Positions 51,597-60,749 of a stretch of DNA of 64,000 nucleotides are shown in pieces. The notes beneath the pieces were generated by a model that was not told the origin of the DNA, searched no databases, and saw only the letters and a list, made by a program, of their open reading frames with translations. Origin of the DNA: Flavobacterium sp. N2820 (GTDB taxonomy: Bacteria; Bacteroidota; Bacteroidia; Flavobacteriales; Flavobacteriaceae); contig NZ_CP110008.1 in assembly GCF_025947285.1 (NCBI RefSeq), forward strand, positions 2,619,001 to 2,683,000, read 5' to 3'. Positions within the stretch are counted from its first letter, which is position 1. Each line of letters begins with the position of its first letter. The translations under genes were made by a program, and so were the position numbers.

Positions 51597-52361
51597 ATGA
51601 AAGCAACAATCAACAACATACAAATCGACTTATCTAAACCATTAGATATCTCGATTCCATTATCAAACAACGAGCAAAACCCGATTGCTTGGTATCAAAA
51701 TGCTCCTGCAATTGAACCCGTAACAATCGGTGATTGGATTGGTAAAGTTTCGGAAGGGAAATCGTCTACTAATTTTAATAATATTTTCTTCAATCCGCAC
51801 GCACATGGCACGCATACGGAATGTTTAGGACATATTACACGCGATTTTTATTCAATAAATCAATGTTTGAAACAATTTTTCTTTTCAGCTGAATTGATTT
51901 CGGTGGAACCAAAAGCAGTTGGCGAAGATTTAGTCATTACGAAAGAACATGTCTCGACTGCGCTCGATAAGACAAATAACGATTCAATTGAAGCTATTAT
52001 CATCAGAACATTGCCAAATCCAGAAAGCAAAAAACATTTAAATTATTCCAATACAAATCCGCCTTATTTGGAAGAAGCGGCCGCAATTTATATCAGAGAA
52101 AAAGGAATTCAACATTTGCTAATCGATTTACCAAGTGTGGATAAAGAGCACGATGAAGGAAAATTGTTAGCGCACAAAGCGTTTTGGAATGTAAAAGATG
52201 TCAATGATGTCAACAAAGACGCACGATTTGGTTGTACAATTACCGAAATGATTTACGTCAACAAAGATGTTCAAGACGGAAGTTATATACTGAATTTACA
52301 ATTCGCTTCTTTTGAAAATGATGCAAGTCCAAGTAAGCCAATATTATATAAAATTGAGTAA
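51597..52361 (+). CDS. Cyclase family protein (kynurenine-formamidase-like)
   Basis: A 254-residue protein of the cyclase/kynurenine formamidase family. The metal site is partly visible as NPHAHGTHTECLGHITRDF (HxxxTHxD-like), with later LLIDLPSVDKEHDEGKLLAH. The enzyme is a metal-dependent amidohydrolase-like hydrolase; whether it acts on formylkynurenine is not certain. First gene of a group with VOC, YjbR-type and PH-domain genes, spaced by 3 and 11 bases at its start. Confidence 0.85.
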   Translation: MKATINNIQIDLSKPLDISIPLSNNEQNPIAWYQNAPAIEPVTIGDWIGKVSEGKSSTNFNNIFFNPHAHGTHTECLGHITRDFYSINQCLKQFFFSAELISVEPKAVGEDLVITKEHVSTALDKTNNDSIEAIIIRTLPNPESKKHLNYSNTNPPYLEEAAAIYIREKGIQHLLIDLPSVDKEHDEGKLLAHKAFWNVKDVNDVNKDARFGCTITEMIYVNKDVQDGSYILNLQFASFENDASPSKPILYKIE

Positions 52362-52364
52362 AAA

Positions 52365-52715
52365 ATGATTTCAGCAGTAATTCCAAAGTTACCTTTTATT
52401 AATAAAGATGAAACAATTGATTTCTATAATACTATTGGATTTCAATTGGACGCCGATTATGGTCCGTATCTAATTTTTAGTTTAGAACAAACTGAGCTTC
52501 ATTTTTTTTCTCATGATAATCTAGATCCAAAACAATCTGATTTCATGATTTATTTAAGAGTCAATGCTGAAATTGAAATATTATATAATAAATTAATTGA
52601 AAAAGCTATTTCAATCCATCCAAATGGTCAATTAGAAAAAAAACCATGGAATCAAATGGAATTTTCTATTATTGATCCGAATGGAACACTTTTAACTTTT
52701 GGTCAATTCGTTTAA
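52365..52715 (+). CDS. VOC (glyoxalase/bleomycin-resistance-like) protein
   Basis: A 116-residue vicinal-oxygen-chelate fold protein: PKLPFINKDETIDFYNTIGF at the start, LIFSLEQTELHFFSHDN, and the C-terminal EFSIIDPNGTLLTFGQ. It resembles bleomycin-resistance-type binding proteins more than glyoxalase I. The ligand is unknown. It follows the cyclase gene by 3 bases. Confidence 0.88.
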   Translation: MISAVIPKLPFINKDETIDFYNTIGFQLDADYGPYLIFSLEQTELHFFSHDNLDPKQSDFMIYLRVNAEIEILYNKLIEKAISIHPNGQLEKKPWNQMEFSIIDPNGTLLTFGQFV

Positions 52716-52726
52716 TTGCAATACCC

Positions 52727-53098
52727 ATGAACATTCAACAACTCTACGAATTCTGTCAATCTAAAAAAGGCGTTACCGAACATTTTCCATTTGATGAAGA
52801 TACTTTGGTGTTTAAAGTAGGCGGAAAAATGTTTTGCCTAACTTCTTTATCCGAATGGGAAAAAGGAACACCGTCGTTAAATTTAAAATGTGATCCAGAA
52901 CGCGCTTTAGAACTTCGAGCCGAATATGAAGCCATCGAGCCGGGTTATCATATGAGTAAAGTGCATTGGAATACCGTTCGATTCCATGGCGATGTTTCCG
53001 ATAAAATGATGCGCGAATTGATCAATCATTCTTATGAGCTTGTTTTCAAAAGTTTAACGAAAAAAGTCCAACAAGAAATTCAAGAAATAGAAAATTAG
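52727..53098 (+). CDS. MmcQ/YjbR family protein
   Basis: A 123-residue protein of the MmcQ/YjbR (CyaY-like fold) family: QLYEFCQSKKGVTEHFPFDE, MFCLTSLSEWEKGTPSLNLK, PGYHMSKVHWNTVRF and MRELINHSYELVFKSL. Putative DNA-binding fold; role unknown. Length typical. It follows the VOC gene by 11 bases. Confidence 0.92.
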   Translation: MNIQQLYEFCQSKKGVTEHFPFDEDTLVFKVGGKMFCLTSLSEWEKGTPSLNLKCDPERALELRAEYEAIEPGYHMSKVHWNTVRFHGDVSDKMMRELINHSYELVFKSLTKKVQQEIQEIEN

Positions 53099-53141
53099 GC
53101 ATTACTTTTGTGTTATTAAACGAAATTTCAAAGTAACTATC

Positions 53142-53849
53142 ATGATAGACAACTTAAAAAAAATATTAAACGAAGATCAAGATCCAAAAGCAATTGAAAA
53201 AATTACTGCAAAATTGGAGAATCTTTTAATGTCTAACGAGGAAATTGGATACATTGCGGTTCAAAAAAAACCAGCCGTAACTATTTTTCCTGATAGCATT
53301 GTAGTGACCAATAAAAGAATCATTTTATGCAAGCCTAAAAACTTAGGGTTGTCGATGGAATTCATTGATTATGATTGGGATGATATTGCAGGTTCATTTG
53401 TAAAAGAAGGAATTTTAGGTGCTGATTTTACCTTTACAACTAATTCAGATTTAACCCACACGGTTGATTATTTGCCAAAAAATCAAGCACGAAAATTATA
53501 TACTTACGCGAAAGAGCAATTGGATGTATTGAAAAATCCGAAAGTAGCCACTCCAATTGTCGAAGAAATTAAGGCAGAAGCTCCAATTGAAACTCCAATT
53601 CAAGAAGCAGAAGTTGAGGAAATTCAAGCAGAAGAGGTAACTCATTTTGCAGAATTGATGCCAACACCAAACGATATTATTCGCGATACGGAAGTAGAAG
53701 CGCCTATTTCAGAAGAAAAAGGATTGGCCCATTTATCGCAAGACGAATTGTTTGCCAAACTTCAGAATTATAAAAAATTACTAGACAATGGATTAATTCT
53801 TCAAGGTGAATACGACCGATTAAAGTCAGAAATTTTGAAGTTTTTGTAA
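53142..53849 (+). CDS. PH-like domain protein with C-terminal SHOCT motif
   Basis: A 235-residue cytosolic protein. A bacterial PH-like domain (about 30-130; EIGYIAVQKKPAVTIFPDSI, VVTNKRIILCKPKN, GADFTFTTNSDLTHTVDYLP) is joined by an acidic Glu/Ala-rich linker (about 135-200) to a SHOCT-type helix pair (FAKLQNYKKLLDNGLILQGE). SHOCT motifs appear in many oligomerising or membrane-linked proteins. The function is unknown. Confidence 0.85.
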   Translation: MIDNLKKILNEDQDPKAIEKITAKLENLLMSNEEIGYIAVQKKPAVTIFPDSIVVTNKRIILCKPKNLGLSMEFIDYDWDDIAGSFVKEGILGADFTFTTNSDLTHTVDYLPKNQARKLYTYAKEQLDVLKNPKVATPIVEEIKAEAPIETPIQEAEVEEIQAEEVTHFAELMPTPNDIIRDTEVEAPISEEKGLAHLSQDELFAKLQNYKKLLDNGLILQGEYDRLKSEILKFL

Positions 53850-53882
53850 TTTTTACCCCAAAGTACGCTAAAAAAAATATAG

Positions 53883-53920
53883 AAAATTCCCGATAAATTT
53901 TAAACTTATCGGGAATTTTG
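53883..53920. terminator. Hairpin after the PH-SHOCT gene
   Basis: AAAATTCCCGATAA (53883-53896) and TTATCGGGAATTTT (53906-53919) form a 14-bp perfect stem with flanking A and T. It can serve both convergent genes. Confidence 0.75.
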
Positions 53921-53926
53921 TTTTTA

Positions 53927-53967
53927 ATCTTTGCGAACCTTGCGTAAATCTTTGCGCACTTTGCGGT
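53927..53967. repeat. CTTTGCG phrase repeat, about 10.5-bp phased
   Basis: CTTTGCG starts at 53929, 53950 and 53959, with a variant CCTTGCG at 53938. The 21-bp major period equals two helical turns. Confidence 0.75.
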
Positions 53968-53985
53968 TATTTTTTTATGCCAAAA

Positions 53986-55086
53986 TTACATTGACTTTTT
54001 CTGTTTCTCCACAAATCCATCAGCTTGGAGTTTTAGCAATTCCAATGCGCTTTTCTTTTTGTAGTTGTATAATTCTTTATCTTCTTTGATGTCGGCATAA
54101 ACCTTATCGTAAATTTCGGCATCGGTTTTCTTTTGCAATTCGCTTTGGTAATGGTTTTGAGCCAACATATTTTTGATGCCCATTTCGTTGTCTTCTTGTT
54201 TAAAGTCGTATTCGCTTTTTGAGGATAATAATTTAGCAATAATGGGCGAAGTTTCAATCGCTAAAAACAAGAGCATAATAAAAAACGATGGTAACCAAGG
54301 TAATTTATTCAAAGCATTTATTCGAGCCATTAAACCGTCGAAACCTTCAATAATAGGTTGGGTTTCGGTGACTTTTTTGTCTAAATCGGTTTGTAAAGTT
54401 TTGGCTTTCGCTTCTAAATCGGTGATTTTTGCTTGGTTCGCTGCTTTTAAAGTCGCTAAATCTTGCAATGAAGCATCGTGTTTTTCACGTTTTTCTTTAT
54501 AAACTGGGCCTTTGCCTAATTTTTTAGTTCCGGCAGTTCCTTCCGCTTCGGTGATGTAAACCGAATACAAATCGTTTACTTCTTTCTCTTTTTTAAGAAT
54601 ATCCGATTTTAAACTATCAATTTGAGCTTTGTTTTTATCTAAATCCGATTGAAAATAATTGGCAACTTGTTTTTTATTGGCCAACATCATTTCGTTTTTT
54701 TCTTTCAGTAAAACGGTATTGATTTCTTTTTCAAAGATTTTAATTTCCAAAGGTTTTGAAATTACAATAGCAATAATAATCGCTAACGCAATTCGTGGAG
54801 TGGCTTGAATGAATTCATCTAAAAAACGATCTCTTTTTTTAATGGTAGAAACAATAAATCGGTCTAAATTAAAAATAAGCAAACCCCAAACTAACCCGAA
54901 AGCTATGGCAATAAATGCATTATCAAAAACGGTAAAAAGCGCATAAGCACTAGCAATAAAAGCCATTACGGCAGTGAAGAAAACGGTAGCTCCAATTCCG
55001 GCATATTTGTTTTGCTCGCCATTGGAACAGCCATTAATTATGTCGGAATCTACGCCCGAACATAACATAAAAAAACGTTTTAACAT
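53986..55086 (-). CDS. DUF4407 domain-containing membrane protein
   Basis: A 366-residue protein of DUF4407. The N-terminal part has four hydrophobic helices (about 28-50, 55-75, 90-110, and one near 275-295). A long coiled coil lies between (about 115-250; KNKAQIDSLKSDILKKEKEV, ATLKAANQAKITDLEAKAKT). A Lys-rich tail follows. Conserved start MLCSGVDSDIIN fits the family. The function is unknown. Confidence 0.92.
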   Translation of the reverse strand: MLKRFFMLCSGVDSDIINGCSNGEQNKYAGIGATVFFTAVMAFIASAYALFTVFDNAFIAIAFGLVWGLLIFNLDRFIVSTIKKRDRFLDEFIQATPRIALAIIIAIVISKPLEIKIFEKEINTVLLKEKNEMMLANKKQVANYFQSDLDKNKAQIDSLKSDILKKEKEVNDLYSVYITEAEGTAGTKKLGKGPVYKEKREKHDASLQDLATLKAANQAKITDLEAKAKTLQTDLDKKVTETQPIIEGFDGLMARINALNKLPWLPSFFIMLLFLAIETSPIIAKLLSSKSEYDFKQEDNEMGIKNMLAQNHYQSELQKKTDAEIYDKVYADIKEDKELYNYKKKSALELLKLQADGFVEKQKKSM

Positions 55087-55177
55087 GATGATTGATTTTG
55101 ATTGATGATGATTAGTACAAATTTAACGCCAAAAGTTTCAAGTTGTTGCTAATTTGTTGAAAAATAGTTGGGTAAAA

Positions 55178-55207
55178 GAAAAACCCTCACATTGCTGCAA
55201 GGGTTTC
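55178..55207 (-). terminator. Terminator of ahcY
   Basis: On the minus strand AAACCCT and AGGGTTT pair around a 12-base loop, followed by T-rich sequence. Confidence 0.65.
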
Positions 55208-55234
55208 TATAGTCTTAATTCTTCTGTCTTAATA

Positions 55235-56551
55235 CTAGTATCTATAATACTCAGGTTTGAAAGGACCTTGTACTTCTACACCAATATATTCCGCTTGGTC
55301 TGGACGTAACGTTTCTAATTCAACTCCTAATTTAGCAAGGTGTAACATGGCTACTTTTTCATCTAAATGTTTTGGTAACATATAAACGTCGTTGTTATAA
55401 GCTGCACTGTTATTCCATAATTCAATTTGCGCTAACGTTTGGTTTGTAAATGAATTACTCATTACAAAACTTGGGTGACCTGTAGCACAACCTAAGTTTA
55501 CTAAACGACCTTCAGCTAAAATGATGATATCATTTCCAGCAATTGTATATTTATCAACTTGTGGTTTAATTTCAATTTTAGAAGCACCGTGGTTTTTGTT
55601 TAACCAAGCCATATCAATTTCGTTATCGAAGTGTCCAATGTTACAAACGATAGTTTTATCTTTCATTTGCTCAAAGTGAGATCCTAAAACGATGTCTTTA
55701 TTTCCTGTTGTAGTAATAATGATATCAGCCGTTTTGATAACGGTATCTAATTTTTTTACTTCAAAACCATCCATAGCCGCTTGTAAAGCACAAATTGGAT
55801 CAATTTCTGTAACAGTTACAATAGAACCAGCGCCACGGAAAGAAGCCGCAGTTCCTTTTCCAACATCACCATATCCACAAACGATAACTCTTTTTCCAGC
55901 TAACATAATATCTGTAGCTCTTCTTACTGCATCAACAGCAGATTCTTTACATCCGTATTTGTTATCAAATTTAGATTTAGTAACAGAATCATTTACGTTA
56001 ATTGCAGGCATTGGTAACGTTCCAGCTTTTACTCTTTCGTATAAACGGTGAACTCCTGTTGTAGTTTCTTCAGATAAACCTTTGATTCCAGCAACTAATT
56101 CTGGGTAACGATCAATAACCATGTTAGTTAAATCACCACCATCATCTAAAATCATGTTCAATGGCTTTCTATCTTCACCAAAGAATAAAGTTTGTTCAAT
56201 ACACCAATCAAAATCTTCTTCATTCAAACCTTTCCAAGCATATACTTGAATTCCAGCAGCAGCAATAGCAGCAGCAGCTTGATCTTGAGTTGAAAAAATG
56301 TTACAAGATGACCAAGTAACTTCTGCACCCAAAGCAATTAAAGTTTCAATTAAAACAGCAGTTTGAATTGTCATGTGAAGACATCCAGCAATTCTAGCTC
56401 CTTTTAAAGGTTGAGTTGCTCCGTATTCTGCTCTTAATGCCATTAAACCTGGCATTTCTGCTTCAGCTAATTCAATCTCTTTTCTTCCCCAAGCTGCAAG
56501 CGAAATATCTTTCACTTTATAAGCTACATAAGGTAATGTTTGTGTACTCAT
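55235..56551 (-). CDS. ahcY: Adenosylhomocysteinase
   Basis: A 438-residue enzyme that splits S-adenosylhomocysteine into adenosine and homocysteine, which keeps methyltransferases active. It has the substrate part [20 protein letters not shown], the NAD-binding motif [20 protein letters not shown], and the C-terminal [19 protein letters not shown] with the terminal PFKPEYYRY pattern. Length and motifs are complete. It has a Bacteroidota promoter and a terminator, so it is monocistronic. Confidence 0.98.
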   Translation of the reverse strand: MSTQTLPYVAYKVKDISLAAWGRKEIELAEAEMPGLMALRAEYGATQPLKGARIAGCLHMTIQTAVLIETLIALGAEVTWSSCNIFSTQDQAAAAIAAAGIQVYAWKGLNEEDFDWCIEQTLFFGEDRKPLNMILDDGGDLTNMVIDRYPELVAGIKGLSEETTTGVHRLYERVKAGTLPMPAINVNDSVTKSKFDNKYGCKESAVDAVRRATDIMLAGKRVIVCGYGDVGKGTAASFRGAGSIVTVTEIDPICALQAAMDGFEVKKLDTVIKTADIIITTTGNKDIVLGSHFEQMKDKTIVCNIGHFDNEIDMAWLNKNHGASKIEIKPQVDKYTIAGNDIIILAEGRLVNLGCATGHPSFVMSNSFTNQTLAQIELWNNSAAYNNDVYMLPKHLDEKVAMLHLAKLGVELETLRPDQAEYIGVEVQGPFKPEYYRY

Positions 56552-56587
56552 CTATTATGTATATTTGTATATTCTAAAATTAGAGTG

Positions 56588-56619
56588 CAAAATTACAAAA
56601 TAACTTTTTATTTTTTCAA
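56588..56619 (-). promoter_or_regulatory. ahcY promoter
   Basis: On the minus strand: TTG (56617-56619), a 21-base spacer and TAATTTTG (56588-56595). The ahcY ATG at 56551 follows by about 36 bases. Confidence 0.65.
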
Positions 56620-56681
56620 AGATTTCTATTAATTTGTGAATTGTTTAGCTTTCTAATGGTTTGAAAAACAACAAAATATAA

Positions 56682-57344
56682 ATGCCACTACATAAAATTA
56701 TACATATCAACGAAACCACAACAGCGTACTTTTGGCATATTACCGAAGACGTAACTTCGTTATTTAGAGCTGTTTCATTAAAAGATACTTCGCTTTTTCG
56801 ATTGGAAGGAATGAAATCAGAAGAACATCAGAAGGGGTTTTTAGCCGTTCGAATGTTATTACAACATTTGGGCTATACCGATTATGATTTAACGTATGAT
56901 GAGGCTGGAAAACCACATTTAGAAGTGAAAGTGCAAAATGCAAAAGTGAACTCAACATCCAATACCCAACATATTTCTATTTCGCATTCACATGAATTTT
57001 CCTGTATTTGCATTAGCGATGAATTAATGGGGATTGATTTAGAAATTTTAAAAGAAAAAACACTCAAAATAGCCCCAAGATTTATGGATGTTAGACACTT
57101 ACAAACACTTTCTAAAGAAGAACAGCTTCAAAAAGCTACGGTTGTTTGGGGAGTCAAAGAATCGATTTTTAAAATTAAGAACGAAAAAGGAATTAGTTTT
57201 CCAAAACATATTTATGAAAATGATTTTAACCTAAATGAAAGAGAGTGTTCAGCTGAATTACGATTTAATAACTTAATAGAAAAGTTCAAAATTAAATTTT
57301 ATAACGTAGAAGATTATATCTTTGTCTGCGCAATCCCTAATTGA
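56682..57344 (+). CDS. 4'-phosphopantetheinyl transferase superfamily protein
   Basis: A 220-residue Sfp-type PPTase, which loads the CoA-derived arm onto carrier proteins. It has the two metal-binding motifs: LMGIDLEIL (xGxDxE) and VVWGVKESIFKI (WxxKES). The N-terminal half is more variable (FLAVRMLLQHLGYTDYDLTY). Probably serves acyl carrier protein; an AcpS in addition is likely elsewhere. Followed by the GGGP synthase gene after 3 bases. Confidence 0.92.
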   Translation: MPLHKIIHINETTTAYFWHITEDVTSLFRAVSLKDTSLFRLEGMKSEEHQKGFLAVRMLLQHLGYTDYDLTYDEAGKPHLEVKVQNAKVNSTSNTQHISISHSHEFSCICISDELMGIDLEILKEKTLKIAPRFMDVRHLQTLSKEEQLQKATVVWGVKESIFKIKNEKGISFPKHIYENDFNLNERECSAELRFNNLIEKFKIKFYNVEDYIFVCAIPN

Positions 57345-57347
57345 AAA

Positions 57348-58061
57348 ATGACAATCTATCAAGATATACTCATAGCCAAAAAAAACCATAGAAAATTATT
57401 GGCTATTTTAATTGATCCCGAAAAGGTAACAGTTACTCAAGGTTTTGATTTATCTAAGATACTTATTAATTCTCCAGTAACACATATTTTTGTAGGAGGA
57501 AGTTCTTATAATGGAACTCATTTAGACGAGTTGACAGCGGTTTTAAAAACAACTACAAATTTGCCAGTTTTAATTTTTCCAGGTCATCCTTCACAGATTT
57601 CAAATAGTGCTGACGGAATTTTATTTTTAAGTTTACTATCAGGCCGTAATCCAGAATATCTAATTGAGCATCATATTAATTCGGTAGATATATTGGCAAA
57701 ATCAAATTTAGAAATTATTCCAACAGGATATTTATTAATTGATGGAGGAAAAGAAACTGCCGTTCAGCGTGTTAGTCAAACGCAACCCATTGAACATGCT
57801 AACATTGAATTAGCTTATAAAACCGCAAAAGCAGGTGAATTTTTAGGTAAGAAATTAATATATTTAGAAGCAGGAAGCGGCGCTAAACAACACGTTTCGT
57901 TAGAAATGATTCGATATATAGCTCAAAATATCGAAGTTCCTTTAATTGTTGGTGGAGGAATTTGTTCCATGCAAACAGTTCGGGATATCTATAATGCAGG
58001 AGCTGATTTAGTAGTTATTGGAACAGCTTTTGAAAACAATTCCAACTTTTTTAATTTATAA
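57348..58061 (+). CDS. Geranylgeranylglyceryl phosphate synthase family protein (PcrB/GGGPS)
   Basis: A 237-residue TIM-barrel prenyltransferase: LLAILIDPEKVTVTQGFDL, HIFVGGSSYNGTHLDELTAV, PVLIFPGHPSQISNSADGIL, IYLEAGSGAKQHVSLEMIRY and VPLIVGGGICSMQTVRDIYN match the GGGPS/PcrB family. GGGPS makes archaeal-type ether lipids, while bacterial members use other prenyl chains (heptaprenyl in B. subtilis PcrB). The product in Bacteroidota is not settled. It lies between the PPTase gene and pnuC. Confidence 0.93.
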   Translation: MTIYQDILIAKKNHRKLLAILIDPEKVTVTQGFDLSKILINSPVTHIFVGGSSYNGTHLDELTAVLKTTTNLPVLIFPGHPSQISNSADGILFLSLLSGRNPEYLIEHHINSVDILAKSNLEIIPTGYLLIDGGKETAVQRVSQTQPIEHANIELAYKTAKAGEFLGKKLIYLEAGSGAKQHVSLEMIRYIAQNIEVPLIVGGGICSMQTVRDIYNAGADLVVIGTAFENNSNFFNL

Positions 58062-58068
58062 AACGGAT

Positions 58069-58677
58069 ATGTTCGATTTGTTATTTTCTCAATATAATGG
58101 CTATGATACAATTGATATTGTATTAGAAATAGTTGCCGTTTTATTTGGATTAGCCAGTGTGCTTTTTGCCAAGAAAAACAATATTTGGGTATATCCTACG
58201 GGAATTATTAGTACAATTATTTTTGTTTATTTGTTAAATAAATGGGGATTAGTCGGTGATATGATGATTAACATTTATTATACAACGATGAGTATTTATG
58301 GTTGGTATATTTGGTCTCGAAAAAGAGATAATAAACCAGAATTTCCAATTTCAAGAATTACATTAAAAGAAAGCTACTATGGTATAGTTTTATTTTTACT
58401 AACAATTGGTTTTGTTCTTATAGTTTATAAATATTTTGATAAATTCACACATTGGACGGCATATATTGACACGCTTTCTACTGGGATATTCTTTGTTGGA
58501 ATGTGGTTAATGGCAAAACGAAAATTAGAAAACTGGATCTTATGGATAATAGGGGATTTAGTTTCAATACCTTTGTATTTTTACAAAGGATACACTTTTA
58601 CAAGTATTCAATATGCAATATTTACAATAATTGCGTTTTATGGTTATAGGGAATGGAAGAAAAATTTAAACAAGTAA
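58069..58677 (+). CDS. pnuC: Nicotinamide riboside transporter PnuC
   Basis: A 202-residue inner-membrane protein with about seven helices. PnuC landmarks: IVAVLFGLASVLFAKKNNIW, VYPTGIISTIIFVYLL, MINIYYTTMSIYGWYIWSRK, and WILWIIGDLVSIPLYFYKGY. It imports nicotinamide riboside for NAD salvage. ATG 58069 is chosen: the ATG at 58018 would lie inside the GGGPS gene. The downstream kinase gene overlaps it by 25 bases, so import and phosphorylation are translated together. Confidence 0.93.
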   Translation: MFDLLFSQYNGYDTIDIVLEIVAVLFGLASVLFAKKNNIWVYPTGIISTIIFVYLLNKWGLVGDMMINIYYTTMSIYGWYIWSRKRDNKPEFPISRITLKESYYGIVLFLLTIGFVLIVYKYFDKFTHWTAYIDTLSTGIFFVGMWLMAKRKLENWILWIIGDLVSIPLYFYKGYTFTSIQYAIFTIIAFYGYREWKKNLNK

Positions 58678-60749
58678 GAACAAACATTATAAAAATAGCT
58701 ATGTATGGACCAGAAAGCACAGGTAAAACTACGCTTTCAAAACAATTGGCCGCACATTATAATGACGAGTGGATTCCTGAGTTTGCTCGCGATTTCTTAC
58801 AAGAAAAATGGGATAAAAACAAAGAAATTTGTACAGAAGAAGATTTGATTCCAATTGCAATTGGTCAAGTAAAATTAGAAAATGAGGCGGTTTTAAAAGC
58901 CAAAAAATTCTTGTTTTGTGATACGAATTTATTAGTTACAAAAGTTTTTTCGGATATTTATTATAACCGATGTGAAGCTAATTTAGAACAAGCTGCCAAA
59001 GAACATAAGTATGACTTGATTTTTCTTACCAATATTGATGTGCCTTGGGAAGCTGACGATTTGCGCGATAGCCCAGATGATCGAGAAATTACTTTCGGAA
59101 CCTTTAAAAAAGCAATTATTGCAAACGGAAATCCATACATAAAACTTAAAGGTGATGTTGCCTCAAGATTTGAAAAAGCGGTACGAATAATAGACGAATT
59201 AGTTCTTGCTAAGCAAATGGGATTTACATCAGAAGATTTTGTTACCATTTACAATAAGAACATATCTATTGCAACCATTCAAAAGCAAATACAGTTTTTT
59301 ATAGACGGAATTGCTAAAGTTAATTTGGTGCGATCGGCAGTTAAAAACGACGGAATTTCAATTTTTACTGAGGAAGAGATTAACAATTATATTGAGCTAT
59401 TTGACGAAAACAAACAAAATTTAGATATTCAAAAATTTGTTCCAGCTTCGGGTGCTGCTAGCCGAATGTTTAAGTTTTTATCTGAATTTATCAACGAATT
59501 TGATATCGAAAATGACACGATTAATTCATATATTAATCATAATAAATGTGCTGAATTATCAGTCTTTTTAGTAGGATTGAAAAGTTTTCCTTTTTATCAG
59601 GATTTAAAACTTAAAACTATTGAAATTTATCCAAACTATTTTGAAAAAGAGCGTGATGAACGAAATTATCTCTTGATTAAAACATTACTTTCAAAAGAAC
59701 ATTTTGATTTTGCTAGTAAACCAAAAGGAATTTTGCCTTTTCATCAAAAAGAAGATGCAATCGTTTCGCCCATTGAAGAGCATATTAAGGAATCGATTTT
59801 TTATGAAATACCTAACAAAAAATCAAAAATTCATTTTACGGTTTCTCCAGAACACCAAGTAGCTTTTGAAGAAATAACAAACAAACATCAAAATGTTGAA
59901 GTTACTTTTTCTTTTCAACATGAAACCACTGATACTTTAGCTGTTAATACAGATAATACGCCTTTTAGAAATGATAACGGAGAATTGGTTTTTCGTCCAG
60001 GGGGTCATGGTGCTTTAATTGAGAACTTGAATCAATTGGTTTCTGATGTTATTTTTATTAAAAATATTGATAATGTATCTCAGAATCACATTGTTGATAT
60101 TGTTAAGTATAAAAAGCTTTTAGGTGGAATTTTATTCAAATTGCAACAACAAATTTTTGCCTTTTTAAATGAATTAGAAAGCGACATCGTTTCGGTAGAA
60201 AAAATAAATGAAATAAAAGACTTTGCACAAAAGCAGTTGCATGTTATCGTTCCAAATGATTTTGAAATGTATAAAAAATCGTTTCAAATTCATTACTTAT
60301 TCAACGAATTAAATCGTCCAATTCGTGTTTGTGGAATGGTTAAAAATGAAGGAGAACCTGGCGGTGGCCCGTTTTGGATAAAAGATGAAAGTGGAAAAAT
60401 ATCTTTGCAAATTATTGAAACATCACAAATTGATTTAACTAACGAAAAGCAAGTTCAGATTGTAAATGAAGCTACTCATTTTAATCCTGTAGATTTAGTT
60501 TGTGGCGTTAAGAATTACAAAGGTGAAAAATTTGATTTAACCCATTTCGTGGATGAAAATACAGGCTTTATCGTTTCAAAAAATAAAAACGGAAAACCAT
60601 ACAAAGCCTATGAATTACCTGGATTATGGAATGGTGCTATGGCAAATTGGCTCACACTTTTTGTGGAAGTACCATTGGTTACTTTTAATCCAGTAAAAAC
60701 CGTAAATGATTTATTAAAACCAGCGCATCAACCCGAAAATAATGGATAA
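58653..60749 (+). CDS. Nicotinamide riboside kinase-like ATPase fused to DUF4301
   Basis: A 698-residue two-part protein. Residues about 1-190 are a NadR-type P-loop kinase (IAMYGPESTGKTTLSKQLAA, WIPEFARDFLQEKW, FLFCDTNLLVTKVF). Residues about 205-690 are DUF4301 (IQKFVPASGAASRMFKFLSE, FRPGGHGALIENLNQLVSDV, NEGEPGGGPFWIKDESGKIS, YELPGLWNGAMANW), with a nucleotidyltransferase-like GAASRM loop. The kinase would phosphorylate nicotinamide riboside brought in by PnuC. DUF4301 function is unknown. I recall these as separate proteins in some relatives, so a fusion is notable. Confidence 0.88.
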   Translation: MEEKFKQVRTNIIKIAMYGPESTGKTTLSKQLAAHYNDEWIPEFARDFLQEKWDKNKEICTEEDLIPIAIGQVKLENEAVLKAKKFLFCDTNLLVTKVFSDIYYNRCEANLEQAAKEHKYDLIFLTNIDVPWEADDLRDSPDDREITFGTFKKAIIANGNPYIKLKGDVASRFEKAVRIIDELVLAKQMGFTSEDFVTIYNKNISIATIQKQIQFFIDGIAKVNLVRSAVKNDGISIFTEEEINNYIELFDENKQNLDIQKFVPASGAASRMFKFLSEFINEFDIENDTINSYINHNKCAELSVFLVGLKSFPFYQDLKLKTIEIYPNYFEKERDERNYLLIKTLLSKEHFDFASKPKGILPFHQKEDAIVSPIEEHIKESIFYEIPNKKSKIHFTVSPEHQVAFEEITNKHQNVEVTFSFQHETTDTLAVNTDNTPFRNDNGELVFRPGGHGALIENLNQLVSDVIFIKNIDNVSQNHIVDIVKYKKLLGGILFKLQQQIFAFLNELESDIVSVEKINEIKDFAQKQLHVIVPNDFEMYKKSFQIHYLFNELNRPIRVCGMVKNEGEPGGGPFWIKDESGKISLQIIETSQIDLTNEKQVQIVNEATHFNPVDLVCGVKNYKGEKFDLTHFVDENTGFIVSKNKNGKPYKAYELPGLWNGAMANWLTLFVEVPLVTFNPVKTVNDLLKPAHQPENNG

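Noticed and set aside
54173..54502. 109-codon frame opposite DUF4407
   Set aside because: Antisense of the coiled-coil part; repetitive composition follows from the Lys/Glu/Ala codons on the other strand.
55692..56051. 119-codon frame opposite ahcY
   Set aside because: It is fully antisense to the well-conserved adenosylhomocysteinase gene and has no motif or promoter of its own.
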